Shown: in pieces, positions 19,393 through 27,574 of the stretch
Layout: the number at the start of each line of letters is the position of its first letter
Position numbering within the stretch: position 1 is the stretch's first letter
From: Betaproteobacteria bacterium
Lineage (GTDB): Bacteria > Pseudomonadota > Gammaproteobacteria > Burkholderiales > SG8-41
Length of the DNA: 41,386 bases
Assembly (NCBI GenBank): GCA_021732605.1
Contig: JAKFUS010000003.1
Coordinates: forward strand, 115,476 to 156,861
Reading direction: 5' to 3'
The notes under the pieces: model-generated
What the model saw: the letters and a program-made list of their open reading frames with translations, nothing else
Told to the model about the DNA's origin: nothing
The model's database searches: none
Position numbers and translations under genes: made by a program

Positions 19393-19836
19393 TCATTTCA
19401 AGCGCGCCGCAGGGCGCGCTTGTCGTTTCAGCAGGCGCATCAAAGCCCCGATTCCTGGCAGTTTTTCGTATAACTCTTCCGCCGCATCCCAGTAATCGCG
19501 GTGCACCGCCACCAGACCCGCACCATCAAAGGTCAGCAGGCTTGCGCCGTGGATGCATTGCGTGACACGTGGTTGCCAGCGGCGAAAACGGAATTCGAAA
19601 TCCCAGGTCAGCAACACACGCGGCATCTCCACCACGCGCTCGCGCACGATGAAACGCGGCGCGTCAAGCTGATCGAACATGTGGCGAAAGATCACCGCCA
19701 GCGCGTCCAGTCCGCGCACGTCGTTGAACGGGTCCTTGAAGTGGCAGTCTTCGGCATAAAAACGCTGCAGCCCGGAAACGGATTGCGGGGACAGTGTCTC
19801 AAAAAATTGCACCAATGCCTCGACGCGGTCCTTCAT
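19393..19836 (-). CDS. NTF2/SnoaL-like protein
   Basis: The 147-residue protein fits the NTF2-like (SnoaL) cone fold: MKDRVEALVQFFETLSPQSV, FYAEDCHFKDPFNDVRGLDAL and a C-terminal DYWDAAEELYEKLPGIGALMRLLK, with the usual paired acidic residues and strand pattern. Its reaction cannot be told from sequence. An upstream in-frame start was rejected: ATG 19836 overlaps the SDR stop (TGATG). It is the last gene of the eight-gene operon that starts with the flavin oxidoreductase. Such NTF2-like genes accompany the same SDR/DUF1365/CFA set in many proteobacteria. Confidence 0.85.
   Translation of the reverse strand: MKDRVEALVQFFETLSPQSVSGLQRFYAEDCHFKDPFNDVRGLDALAVIFRHMFDQLDAPRFIVRERVVEMPRVLLTWDFEFRFRRWQPRVTQCIHGASLLTFDGAGLVAVHRDYWDAAEELYEKLPGIGALMRLLKRQARPAARLK
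19400..19421 (+). terminator. GC-rich hairpin, possible terminator for dolP
   Basis: AAGCGCGCC and GGCGCGCTT pair perfectly over 9 bp around a 4-nt loop. The hairpin is followed on the plus strand only by TGTCGTTTC, so the U tract is weak. It is embedded in the last codons of the convergent NTF2-like gene (encoding RQARPAARLK). Confidence 0.45.
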
Positions 19837-20612
19837 CACATTCCCGTCCCTTTGTGTACCAAGGCAAAATACCAGCGGTAGGGCAGCAGCCGCAGCAGTT
19901 TCAGCCACAGCGTAAAACGCCGCGGGAAATGAATTTCAAAACTGCCACGGGCAAAACCGGCGATGATTTCTCGCGCAGCCTCTTCAGCACTGATCAGCGC
20001 GGGCATTTTGAAGGTATTTTTGTCGGTCAGCGGTGTTTTGACGAATCCCGGATTGATCAGGTACACCGCAATGCCGCGCGGCGCCAAATCCAGGTACAGT
20101 GTCTCCGCGAGATTGATCAGCGCCGCCTTGGTCGCACCATAAACCAGTGCGGATGGCAACCCGCCGTAGCCGGCAACACTGGACACGATGGCCATGCCAC
20201 CGGAATTCTGCTGCAGCAATTGGCGCACCAGCGCGGGCAGTCCGTTGATCACACCATTCAAATTGACATCAACCAGGCGGCGCGCGTCCGCCGCATCAAG
20301 CTCCCAGGCGCGCACCGGATGGTGCGAGCCCGCGCACCACACCGCGAGGTCGATGCCACCCCACGCCGCCACCACCCGCTGCAACGCGGGCGTCACGGCC
20401 GCGGCATCCGTGACATCCAGCGGCAACACCAACGCTGTTGCGCCGGACGTTGCTGCAATCTGCGCGAGACCGTGCGCGTTACGCGCGGACAAGGCCACCC
20501 TCGCGCCCTGCGTCAGCAGTGCACGAGCCAGTGCAGCACCGATACCGCTTGACGCACCGATGACCCAGACCCGTTTGCCGCGCCAGTCACGGATGGGCTG
20601 ATTAAGACTCAT
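19836..20612 (-). CDS. Short-chain dehydrogenase/reductase
   Basis: The 258-residue classical SDR has the cofactor loop VIGASSGIGAALARALL and LPLDVTD. Its NAG motif is altered to WCAG. The catalytic set is Ser in IVSSVAGYGG with Tyr-x-x-x-Lys in VYGATKAAL, and INPGFVKTPLTDKNTF follows. The C-terminal tail (IHFPRRFTLWLKLLRLLPYRWYFAL) is hydrophobic and basic and may touch membranes. AGGAG lies 9 nt before the ATG. The substrate is unknown; the neighbouring lipid genes suggest a lipid or ketone product of oxidation. Confidence 0.9.
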   Translation of the reverse strand: MSLNQPIRDWRGKRVWVIGASSGIGAALARALLTQGARVALSARNAHGLAQIAATSGATALVLPLDVTDAAAVTPALQRVVAAWGGIDLAVWCAGSHHPVRAWELDAADARRLVDVNLNGVINGLPALVRQLLQQNSGGMAIVSSVAGYGGLPSALVYGATKAALINLAETLYLDLAPRGIAVYLINPGFVKTPLTDKNTFKMPALISAEEAAREIIAGFARGSFEIHFPRRFTLWLKLLRLLPYRWYFALVHKGTGM

Positions 20613-20648
20613 GCATCCAATCTCCTGTCGTGGGCCCCATTATTGGCT

Positions 20649-21179
20649 TCATTTTCGCTTACTGAAACTCAGCATCAATTCACCGAGGCGAACACCGAAT
20701 TTGCTCATCACCGAACGATTGAGCATCACCCGGTCATCCATCAAATACATCCAATCGTCAAAATCCACAGCATAAGTTTTCCCATCCACCTCGAGATTCA
20801 GCACGTATTGCCAGCGCAACGCATTGCCGTAAGCCTCGCCGCGCGCCTCGCCGACGACATCGGCCGCAGTGCCGCGATAGCGGTGTTCGTCGAGCCGGGT
20901 GATGGTCCACACCCGCCGGCTGCGCGTGCCGTCGGAATATTCAAAATGTTCATCCAGCGTGCCAGTGTCGCCCACCCATTTCGCGTCGATCCGCACATAA
21001 AAACGTTTGACCACCTTGCCGCTGCGATCCTGGAACAGGCCCCAGCCATCGATCGTGCCGTCAAAATAGCGACGCAAATCGAGAACAGGCCGCTCATCGC
21101 GGTATTGTTCCACCGGAACCGTGCCGCAACCCGCCAGTGCAAACAGCATCAGGGCCAATGCGGCCCTCCAGGTTTTCAT
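20649..21179 (-). CDS. DUF3833 lipoprotein
   Basis: The 176-residue predicted lipoprotein has signal peptide MKTWRAALALMLFALAGC with lipobox LAGC (Cys18). The mature part matches DUF3833: YFDGTIDGWGLFQDRSGKVV, DEHFEYSDGTRSRRVW and YVLNLEVDGKTYAVDFDDWM, followed by LMDDRVMLNRSVMSKFG. The repeated strands suggest a beta-barrel, lipocalin-like fold that could bind a lipid in the periplasm; this is inference. An in-frame start 37 codons upstream was rejected in favour of the ATG that overlaps the MFS stop (ATGA). A 36-nt gap follows to the SDR. Confidence 0.88.
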   Translation of the reverse strand: MKTWRAALALMLFALAGCGTVPVEQYRDERPVLDLRRYFDGTIDGWGLFQDRSGKVVKRFYVRIDAKWVGDTGTLDEHFEYSDGTRSRRVWTITRLDEHRYRGTAADVVGEARGEAYGNALRWQYVLNLEVDGKTYAVDFDDWMYLMDDRVMLNRSVMSKFGVRLGELMLSFSKRK

Positions 21180-22474
21180 ATTGCATCTCCTTTGAGCAAC
21201 GGTTTTACGCGAACGGATTCCAGCGCGAAAAGCCACAACATCAGTGCCGCCGCGAGCTTTATCGCACACGGCAGCAGCGCATAGACCCACGACAGCGCAG
21301 AACCCGCGCCGGCGATAACCCCCGGCACATAACCCAGCAGCTGCAACAAGGGCAGCGCGAGACCGGCCGCCAATGCCAGCGCGAGTTTCTCCAGCAAATG
21401 CCAGAAGCCGAAATAAGCGCCATCGGGCCGTTCGTTCCGCCCCTCATCGTCATCAATGACATCTGCCAGCATGGAGGCCGGCAGTGCGAGGTCGGCGCCG
21501 AAAGCCAGTCCCGACAGCACGCAGACGATAGCGAATGCGGTGACATCACCGGGCCCGAGGAACCAGGCACCGATGAATGCCGCGACCGCCAGCACCATTG
21601 CCAGCAACCAGGCTCGGGCCTTGCCGACATGCGCCGCAAGGCGCACCCATGCCGGCATGCCGGCAGCACCGGCGATGAAATACAGCACCAGGAACATCGC
21701 CGTCAGGTCCGGCCGCTGCAGCACATCCGCCACGTAGAACAACACCAGTGTGGCCGGGATCGCAGCGGCGACACCATTCACCAGGAAAATTGCGGCAAGG
21801 CGCAGAAACCGCGGATTCCGCAAGGGCCGCAGCACGTCCCGCATCCGCAATGGCAGGGGCGTGACGGCAACCACGATCCGCGGCCCGGCCAGCACCGTCA
21901 GCGCAACCGCAACCACCAGCAATGGCGCATAAGCGATGCTGAATAACTCCAGACCAGCAGCACTGCCGTAGCGTTGCGCCAGCCATTCCGGCAGCGCCGC
22001 GGCAAGCAATACCCCCGTCAGTGCCGCGGCGCCGCGCGCCGCCGTGATCCGCGTGCGCTCGGCATAGTCCCGCGACCAGGCGCTGCCCAGCGCAAAATAG
22101 CTGATGCTGGCTGCACTCAAGCCGAGATAAACCAGGATCAGTGACAGCGCCAGCCACAACGCAAGTCCGCTACCATCGACCGGTGGATGAAACAGCAGGA
22201 ACATGCCGGCTGCGATCACCGGCACCGCTGCGACCAGCATCGCCTTGCGCCCGCCGCAGCGCTGCGGCACCCGATCAGCCAACAGTCCGAGCAGCGGATC
22301 GCTGATTGCATCGAGCACCCGCACGGCCAGCAGCAATACGCCGATCAAGGCCAGATCGAGTCCCAATGCGGAATAAAACTTCGGTGCGTGCACGTACACC
22401 GGCAGCGCCGCCGCTGCCAGCGGCAAGGCTGCAGCGGCATAAGCCGCCAGCTCACGCTTATTCAGGCTTGGCAT
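21176..22474 (-). CDS. MFS transporter of the GPH (sodium:galactoside symporter-like) type
   Basis: The 432-residue polytopic protein has about twelve hydrophobic segments. The N-terminal half contains VYVHAPKFYSALGLDLALIG and RVLDAISDPLLGLLADR, hallmark of GPH symporters, and the second half has a matching MLADVIDDDEGRNERPDGAYFGFWHLLEK loop. Members next to SDR, CFA and DUF1365 genes are probably not sugar carriers; the cargo is unknown and may be lipid-related. Upstream in-frame starts were rejected: ATG 22474 begins the typical N-terminus and overlaps the previous gene by 17 nt. Confidence 0.88.
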   Translation of the reverse strand: MPSLNKRELAAYAAAALPLAAAALPVYVHAPKFYSALGLDLALIGVLLLAVRVLDAISDPLLGLLADRVPQRCGGRKAMLVAAVPVIAAGMFLLFHPPVDGSGLALWLALSLILVYLGLSAASISYFALGSAWSRDYAERTRITAARGAAALTGVLLAAALPEWLAQRYGSAAGLELFSIAYAPLLVVAVALTVLAGPRIVVAVTPLPLRMRDVLRPLRNPRFLRLAAIFLVNGVAAAIPATLVLFYVADVLQRPDLTAMFLVLYFIAGAAGMPAWVRLAAHVGKARAWLLAMVLAVAAFIGAWFLGPGDVTAFAIVCVLSGLAFGADLALPASMLADVIDDDEGRNERPDGAYFGFWHLLEKLALALAAGLALPLLQLLGYVPGVIAGAGSALSWVYALLPCAIKLAAALMLWLFALESVRVKPLLKGDAI

Positions 22475-22991
22475 CGCGTCCGAGCAGCGCGGCACGCAGA
22501 TCGGGGGTCTGTGTACGTGGATCCAGCCAGATTGCAAAAAAACCGCGCGCAAATTCCGGCTCTTCGATCGCTCCAAGATAGCCGGTAGCCGAATAAAACA
22601 GCGCGCCGCGCTGCGGCACATGGACACCGATCAGCCGGCTGCCCGGTGCCACATCGGGAAACAGCCGCTTCATCGCGCCACCCCAGCGCGTGAGCGCGGC
22701 TTCATCGCCGATGCCGAGGCGGCGCAGTTCGTCGACGCTGGTTTCCGCCAGTTGTGCGCCGGTCACGCGCCGCGCATAACGGATGTCGAGTGCGTACGGC
22801 GCCTGTGCCTGCCAGCGGCCGCTCGGCGACCACAAGGACGCGTCATAGACATGGAAACCCCACCAGCGCAACTGCCCCTCTCCAACCATGCGACAGGTCT
22901 GCAGCAACGTGCAGGCAGCCGCCGGCAACTCCGCCGCTGCAGCAGGCATGGAGAGCAGCAGCAACAGACAGCATGTGATGATTTTATGCAT
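22458..22991 (-). CDS. Chalcone-isomerase-like periplasmic protein
   Basis: The 177-residue protein has a clear signal peptide (LLLLLSMPAAAAELP, cleavage near residue 20). The mature part resembles the bacterial chalcone-isomerase-like family: MVGEGQLRWWGFHVYDASLW, ALDIRYARRVTGAQLAETSVDELRRL, PGSRLIGVHVPQRGALFY and ARGFFAIWLDPRTQTPDLRAALLG. Such proteins keep the lipid-binding fold of chalcone isomerase without its known substrate. The start overlaps the end of the CFA-synthase-like gene by 8 nt. Confidence 0.82.
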   Translation of the reverse strand: MHKIITCCLLLLLSMPAAAAELPAAACTLLQTCRMVGEGQLRWWGFHVYDASLWSPSGRWQAQAPYALDIRYARRVTGAQLAETSVDELRRLGIGDEAALTRWGGAMKRLFPDVAPGSRLIGVHVPQRGALFYSATGYLGAIEEPEFARGFFAIWLDPRTQTPDLRAALLGRDAKPE

Positions 22992-24195
22992 GGCTCAGCA
23001 AGGCCTGGGTCACATCGGTGGCCCGTGCGCGAAAACCCGCTTCGCAATAGGCGAGATAAAAGCGCCAAGTGCGCATGAAGCGCTCATCAAAGCCCTGCGC
23101 CTGCACCTGCGCTGCCACGCTGTTGAAGCGCGCGTGCCATAGCCGCAGGGTCTCTGCGTAGTCGAGACCGAAGTCATGCATCTCGGCGACTGCCAGTCCC
23201 TGCGTTGCGGCCACTGCGCGAAACCGGCTGGGCGACGGCAACATGCCGCCGGGAAAAATATATTGCTGGATAAAGTCGGTACCGCTACGGTAACGCTCGA
23301 ATTTGGCGTCTGCGATGGTGATCGACTGCACCACAGCGCGACCACCCGATCGCAAGCGGTCGCGCAACATGGCGAAATAACCTGGCCAGTAACTTTCGCC
23401 GACGGCCTCGAACATTTCGATAGACACCACGTGATCGAACTGCCCCTCAAGATCGCGGTAGTCCTGCAGCTTTAATTCCACCCGGTCCCGCAAGCCTGCA
23501 GCGGCAATCCTTTGCTGCGCATAGTCGAGCTGCGCCTGCGAAATGGTGATGCTGGTGACACGGCAACCCGCCCGTGCCGCCTGTTCGGCAAATGCGCCCC
23601 AGCCGCAGCCCACCTCGAGAATGTGCTGGCCGGGACGCGCTTCGAGTGCGCGCAGGATGCGCGCGTACTTCGCGGTCTGCGCATCGGCCAGGCTGCGCGC
23701 GGCATCACCCTCGAACAACGCTGCTGAATAGGTCATCGTCGGATCCAGCCACAACCGGTAAAAATCATTGCCGAGGTCGTAGTGGGCATGTATGTTCTTG
23801 CGGCTGCCCCGACGGGAATTCGGCCGCAACCAGTGGCGCAAGCGGTACGCCAGAGTCGCCCACCAGCGGCCGTGGATAGCCTGCTCAATGGCCTGTTCGT
23901 TCAGCGCACCCAGCAACAATAATTGCATCAGATCGCTGGAATCAGCACGACCGGCGATATACGCCTCGGCCAGCCCGATATCGCCGCGGCTCAACATGTC
24001 GCCGCAGACATTCCAGTCATGCATCGTCAGCGCGGCATGCGGGCCGGGATTTTTTCCGGCAAAGGATAATTTGCGACCGTCCGGGCAACGCAGCTCGATA
24101 CTGCCGCAATGCAATTGCGACAACAGCCGGAACAGCCAGCGCGCGGCGGCAGGCTCGGTTTGTGATTGAATGGGATTGCTGAGAGTGTTATTCAT
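22984..24195 (-). CDS. Cyclopropane-fatty-acid-synthase-like SAM methyltransferase
   Basis: The 403-residue protein of the CFA synthase family methylates unsaturated acyl chains of membrane phospholipids using SAM. Visible are the family block AHYDLGNDFYRLWLDPTMTYS, the SAM loop ILEVGCGWGAFAEQAA, SITISQAQLDYAQQR, DHVVSIEMFEAVGESYWPGYF and the IFPGGMLPSP segment. A frame open 76 codons upstream was rejected for the ATG overlapping the DUF1365 stop (ATGA). Sequence alone does not separate a true cyclopropane synthase from a methylase making methyl or furan fatty acids, as known for relatives in similar clusters. Confidence 0.93.
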   Translation of the reverse strand: MNNTLSNPIQSQTEPAAARWLFRLLSQLHCGSIELRCPDGRKLSFAGKNPGPHAALTMHDWNVCGDMLSRGDIGLAEAYIAGRADSSDLMQLLLLGALNEQAIEQAIHGRWWATLAYRLRHWLRPNSRRGSRKNIHAHYDLGNDFYRLWLDPTMTYSAALFEGDAARSLADAQTAKYARILRALEARPGQHILEVGCGWGAFAEQAARAGCRVTSITISQAQLDYAQQRIAAAGLRDRVELKLQDYRDLEGQFDHVVSIEMFEAVGESYWPGYFAMLRDRLRSGGRAVVQSITIADAKFERYRSGTDFIQQYIFPGGMLPSPSRFRAVAATQGLAVAEMHDFGLDYAETLRLWHARFNSVAAQVQAQGFDERFMRTWRFYLAYCEAGFRARATDVTQALLSHA

Positions 24196-24962
24196 CGGGT
24201 GATCTTCTCTGCCGGTGGCAGGGGTTTGGAATAAAAAGGCACGCGCTTCAGCCACAGCCGTAGCGCGTGGTAATGGATGCGCAGCATCACGCCCAGCGTC
24301 ATCCAGGGATAACGGAAAAATGCGCGTGCCAGTGCGGGGCTGCCGAGGGGTTCCGCAACACCGCCGACGCTGGTAATCAGCCGTGCGCCGCAACCACCGT
24401 CGTAATCGATGCGGAAGCAGCAACGCGCGCCGGTATCGGTAAAACGGAACCGGTATTCGCCGGTGACCGGGAAAAACGGCGAGACATGGAACACCTTGCG
24501 CGCGTTGAGCCAGTCGTCCGATGTAATCGGCCGCGCATCGGCGTGCGCCACCAGATAGCGGTGATGTTCGCCAAAGGTGTTGCTGACAGCGGCCAACACC
24601 GCACGCAGCGCGCCCGCGCGGTCATGGCACAGCCAGAAACTGACGGGATTGAAAACATAACCCAGCACACGCGGGAAGCTCTGCAGCCAGATCGCGCCAT
24701 CGGCGCAATCCAGCCCGTGCTGCGTGAGCACATCACGCAGCCACGGTTCCAGTGCACTGCCGTCGCGGGGGCCATGATCGGCATCGTGAAAACTGAACAG
24801 ATTCCAACGGTTGCGTGACATCAACGCCGGCCAGCGCGCCGGCGGCGCATCGACACGCAGGCGCATGAAAAACACACCGTAGCGAAACGCATGTTCAACC
24901 GGCGCAAGGCGGCGGTGCATGACCTCACCCGTGTAAATAATCGCTGCGGCGGTATCCGTCAT
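24192..24962 (-). CDS. DUF1365 family protein
   Basis: The 256-residue DUF1365 protein has IYTGEVMHRRLAPVEHAFRY, FFMRLRVD, LQSFPRVLGYVFNPVSFWLCHD, VSNTFGEHHRYLV, ARKVFHVSPFFPVTGEYRF and a final hydrophobic IHYHALRLWLKRVPF segment. The family is nearly always coupled to a CFA-synthase-like gene and a flavin amine-oxidase-like gene, as here, and is thought to work on membrane lipids; no reaction is established from sequence. ATG 24962 overlaps the flavoprotein stop as ATGA, so an upstream in-frame start was rejected. Confidence 0.92.
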   Translation of the reverse strand: MTDTAAAIIYTGEVMHRRLAPVEHAFRYGVFFMRLRVDAPPARWPALMSRNRWNLFSFHDADHGPRDGSALEPWLRDVLTQHGLDCADGAIWLQSFPRVLGYVFNPVSFWLCHDRAGALRAVLAAVSNTFGEHHRYLVAHADARPITSDDWLNARKVFHVSPFFPVTGEYRFRFTDTGARCCFRIDYDGGCGARLITSVGGVAEPLGSPALARAFFRYPWMTLGVMLRIHYHALRLWLKRVPFYSKPLPPAEKITR

Positions 24963-26293
24963 GCGGCCGCCTTCAGCGCCGCGACCAGTGCCTGCCACGG
25001 CGCGGCTACACCCAGTCCTGCGGCCACCGCCATGCCGGCCTTCAGGCCGTCTTCATGAAAACCATAACCGGCCCAGGCGCCGCAAAACCAGGTGTTGCGC
25101 CGTCCCTGCAACTGCGGCAAACGCGCCTGTGCGGCAATGCCGGCCTGATCAAACACCGGATGGGCATAGCGGTACCGATCGATGACCGTGGCCGATCGTG
25201 GTTCATCGCCCGGGTTCAGCGTGACGATCACCGGCTGGCGAAATGGCAGCGGCTGCAGATGATTGATCAGATAACTGACCCCGACCGGCTGCGCCTGCCC
25301 TGCAGAGTTGTGGGCATGGTAATTCCACGCCGACCACGCCGCGCGCGACCGCGGCAGGAAACGCTCGTCGGTATGCAACACCACGCGGTTGTCCTGGTAA
25401 CGAATCGCGCCCAGGACGGCGCGTTCGGCCGCATCGGCGTCGCTGAGCAGACGCAAAGCCTGGTCGCTGTGGCAGGCCAGTACCACGGCATCAAACTGCT
25501 GTGTATCACCGCCGGCCAGCGTTAGCGTTGCGCCAGCTTGCCCGCGTGACACAGCAGCCACAGCTGTATTGATGCGCACATCCCCGATCTCCGCCGCCAG
25601 CCGGTCCACATAGGTCCGCGCGCCGCCGATCACGGTGCGCCATTGCGGCCGATCACTGACCTGCAACAAGCCGTGATTGGCACAGAACGCAAAAAAAGTC
25701 CGCGCCGGGTAATCCAGCATGGTCGCCGCCGGGCAGGACCAGATCGCTCCCGCCATCGGCAGCAGGTACCAGTCGCGGAAGGCGCGGCCGTAAGCACCTG
25801 CAGCGAGGAATTCGCCCAGGGTCGCTGCAAAACTGCCCTTGCCCTGCGCTATGGCGGTTGCTTCGCGGTTGAAGCGCAGGATGTCGGACAACATGCCCCA
25901 GAACCGTGGCCGCAGCAGGTTGCGACGCTGGGCAAACACGGCAGCCAGGTTGCTGCCGGCCCACTCGATATTTTCGGCGGCGATGCGCACCGAAAACGAC
26001 ATGTCGCTGGCGCAGGATGCAATGCCTAAGTGATCGAACAGGGCGATCAGGTTGGGATAGGTGCGGTCGTTGAACACCAGAAAACCGGTATCGACAGGCG
26101 CCGTCACGCCTTCCAGCGTGACATCGACGGTATGGCTGTGACCGCCGAGGTAGTGGTTGGCCTCGAACAGGGTCACGTCATAAACCCGCGACAACAGCCA
26201 AGCGGCTGACAGCCCGGCAATGCCAGCGCCCACCACGGCTATGCGCTGTCCTGTTTGCTGCCCCGCCGGCAGGCTTTGCTGTCTTCGGCTCAT
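24959..26293 (-). CDS. FAD-dependent flavin amine-oxidase-like oxidoreductase (COG2907 type)
   Basis: The 444-residue flavoprotein has the dinucleotide loop IAVVGAGIAGLSAAWLLS, the FEANHYLGGHSHTV motif after it, PVDTGFLVFNDRTYPNL, VVLACHSDQALRLL, and the C-terminal FAD contact FCGAWAGYGFHEDGLKAG. It is of the type found beside CFA-synthase-like and DUF1365 genes, where a desaturase or oxidase role on modified fatty acids has been proposed. It is the first gene of the eight-gene operon and is divergent from the CarH-type regulator. ATG 26293 is chosen over a frame extension that would consume the control region. Confidence 0.9.
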   Translation of the reverse strand: MSRRQQSLPAGQQTGQRIAVVGAGIAGLSAAWLLSRVYDVTLFEANHYLGGHSHTVDVTLEGVTAPVDTGFLVFNDRTYPNLIALFDHLGIASCASDMSFSVRIAAENIEWAGSNLAAVFAQRRNLLRPRFWGMLSDILRFNREATAIAQGKGSFAATLGEFLAAGAYGRAFRDWYLLPMAGAIWSCPAATMLDYPARTFFAFCANHGLLQVSDRPQWRTVIGGARTYVDRLAAEIGDVRINTAVAAVSRGQAGATLTLAGGDTQQFDAVVLACHSDQALRLLSDADAAERAVLGAIRYQDNRVVLHTDERFLPRSRAAWSAWNYHAHNSAGQAQPVGVSYLINHLQPLPFRQPVIVTLNPGDEPRSATVIDRYRYAHPVFDQAGIAAQARLPQLQGRRNTWFCGAWAGYGFHEDGLKAGMAVAAGLGVAAPWQALVAALKAAA

Positions 26294-26338
26294 AGTGATG
26301 CTCTGACGCCAAGGCGCCGCAAAATAACACTCATTGGA

Positions 26339-26349
26339 TGTCCATGACA
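26339..26349. promoter_or_regulatory. TGTC palindrome near the flavoprotein-operon promoter
   Basis: TGTCCATGACA (TGTC-CAT-GACA) lies 46 bp upstream of the flavoprotein start. It is identical in 10 of 11 positions to TGTCCAGGACA just before the regulator gene. On the minus strand it overlaps CTGTCA, which stands 17 bp before TTATTT, a weak promoter candidate. Confidence 0.45.
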
Positions 26350-26395
26350 GAAAAGCTGGATGTCGGATGCGTCGTCGCAATTGCCGGGCGACGCG

Positions 26396-26424
26396 TTGAC
26401 TTTGTCTAGCCGCTGACTAATAAT
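26396..26424 (+). promoter_or_regulatory. Candidate promoter of the CarH-type regulator operon
   Basis: TTGACT (26396-26401) and TAATAAT (26418-26424) are 16-17 bp apart, a fair sigma70 match, reading toward the regulator with a leader of about 70 nt. Confidence 0.6.
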
Positions 26425-26430
26425 GTCTAG
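26403..26430 (+). promoter_or_regulatory. TGTCTAG direct repeats, candidate operator
   Basis: TGTCTAG occurs at 26403-26409 and 26424-26430, 21 bp apart, or two helical turns. One copy is in the promoter spacer just after the -35 box. The other directly follows the -10 box. That placement suits autorepression by the adjacent MerR-type protein. The motif differs from the TGTACA-like sites reported for other CarH/LitR proteins. Confidence 0.55.
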
Positions 26431-26487
26431 GTCAATGATGCCTACAACGGGCAAAAATTCCCATTTTTAGGCTATAAAAGCCATTTC

Positions 26488-26498
26488 TGTCCAGGACA
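26488..26498. promoter_or_regulatory. TGTCCAGGACA palindrome overlapping the regulator's ribosome site
   Basis: A perfect 5-1-5 inverted repeat ends 2 nt before the start codon and contains the AGGA ribosome site. With the sister site at 26339-26349 and the two TGTCTAG repeats it makes four related TGTC sites in 160 bp. Confidence 0.45.
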
Positions 26499-26500
26499 AT

Positions 26501-27421
26501 ATGGAAGCTGCTGTCGACCTGCCTGATGACGCCCTCTACAACATCGCTGCCGTAGAACGTGATACCGGCCTGTCCAAAGACACCCTTCGGGTATGGGAAC
26601 GCCGCTACGGTTTCCCTACGCCGGTGCGGGACCGGCATGACGAGCGTTTGTATTCGACGGGGCAACTCGAAAAACTGCGGCTGTTGCGCCTGTTGATCGA
26701 CCACGGCCACCGGCCAGGCAAGATCATCAATCAAAGCAACGTAGAACTCACGCAACTGATTGCCTCGCGCGCGCCCGAACAAACGCCGCCGCCGGAAATC
26801 GCGGCTTTAATCGCCCTGCTAACCAGTCATGACACTGATGGCTTTCGCAACGCGCTGCTGCAGGCCCTGATGAAACAGGGACTGCTGCGCTTCGTTACTG
26901 AAACCGTGGCTGCGCTCAACTACTGGATCGGAGAAGCTTGGTTGGCCGGAAAAATTGCGGTGTTCGACGAGCACCTGTATTCGGAACACGTCCAGAACAT
27001 CCTGCGCAACGCGATCATCGCTCAGCCCGGCCGCGGTTCGGCGCCCCGGGTGTTGCTGACTTCTCTGCCCGGGGAGAAGCACCGCATCGGCCTGCTGATG
27101 GTCGAAGCCGTACTGGTGGCCGAAGGCGGGGCCTGCGTCGCACTGGGGACCGAAACGCCGGTGATCGACATCCAAAATGCCGCACCCGCCTACCAGGTTG
27201 ATGTGGTCGCACTGTCGTTCAGCAGCGCATTCACCCAGAATGCCGCGCTCGCTGGGCTTACCGAGTTGCGCGCACTGCTACCTGACAGCATCGAAGTGTG
27301 GGGCGGCGGCGGCGCACTGGCGCGCGCGCGCAAGGCGCCTGCGGGGGCACTGTTGCTGCGATCATTCGACGACATGCGTTATGCGCTGGAACGCTGGCGC
27401 GTAGAACATGCCCAGCGCTGA
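26501..27421 (+). CDS. CarH/LitR-type MerR regulator with B12-binding light-sensor domain
   Basis: The 306-residue protein has a MerR winged-helix domain (about residues 12-80; YNIAAVERDTGLSKDTLRVWERRYGFP) followed by a cobalamin-binding module. The four-helix bundle carries the light-sensor signature W147-x9-E157-H158 (WLAGKIAVFDEH). The Rossmann part carries E192-x-H194-x-x-G197 (GEKHRIG), whose histidine ligates cobalt in CarH. These features are those of adenosylcobalamin photoreceptors, which bind DNA as tetramers in the dark and let go on illumination. It lies between a DNA-photolyase operon and a divergent lipid operon, which it most likely represses. A strict B12 sensor without light response is the alternative. 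Confidence 0.9.
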   Translation: MEAAVDLPDDALYNIAAVERDTGLSKDTLRVWERRYGFPTPVRDRHDERLYSTGQLEKLRLLRLLIDHGHRPGKIINQSNVELTQLIASRAPEQTPPPEIAALIALLTSHDTDGFRNALLQALMKQGLLRFVTETVAALNYWIGEAWLAGKIAVFDEHLYSEHVQNILRNAIIAQPGRGSAPRVLLTSLPGEKHRIGLLMVEAVLVAEGGACVALGTETPVIDIQNAAPAYQVDVVALSFSSAFTQNAALAGLTELRALLPDSIEVWGGGGALARARKAPAGALLLRSFDDMRYALERWRVEHAQR

Positions 27422-27436
27422 CCGGACGCCGCCACC

Positions 27437-27571
27437 ATGCGCAAATCCGAACTTCCCGTAAAAATCTGCATGGCCTGCAACAGGCCCATGGTGTGGCGAC
27501 GGCGCTGGGCGAAAGTCTGGGATGCCGTCAAATACTGCTCCGAGCGCTGCCGCCGCAGTCGCAGTCGCTGA
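27437..27571 (+). CDS. DUF2256 mini-protein
   Basis: This 44-residue, very basic protein has two cysteine pairs, ICMAC near residue 11 and YCSERC near residue 34, suited to bind one metal ion, probably zinc. Conserved RRWAKVWDAVKYCSERCR identifies the DUF2256 family, commonly encoded right beside FeS-type photolyase genes. It starts 15 nt after the regulator and ends 3 nt before the photolyase ATG, so it is certainly in the same operon. Its function is unknown; helping the photolyase, for example in FeS assembly or DNA contact, is only a guess. Confidence 0.88.
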   Translation: MRKSELPVKICMACNRPMVWRRRWAKVWDAVKYCSERCRRSRSR

Positions 27572-27574
27572 ATC

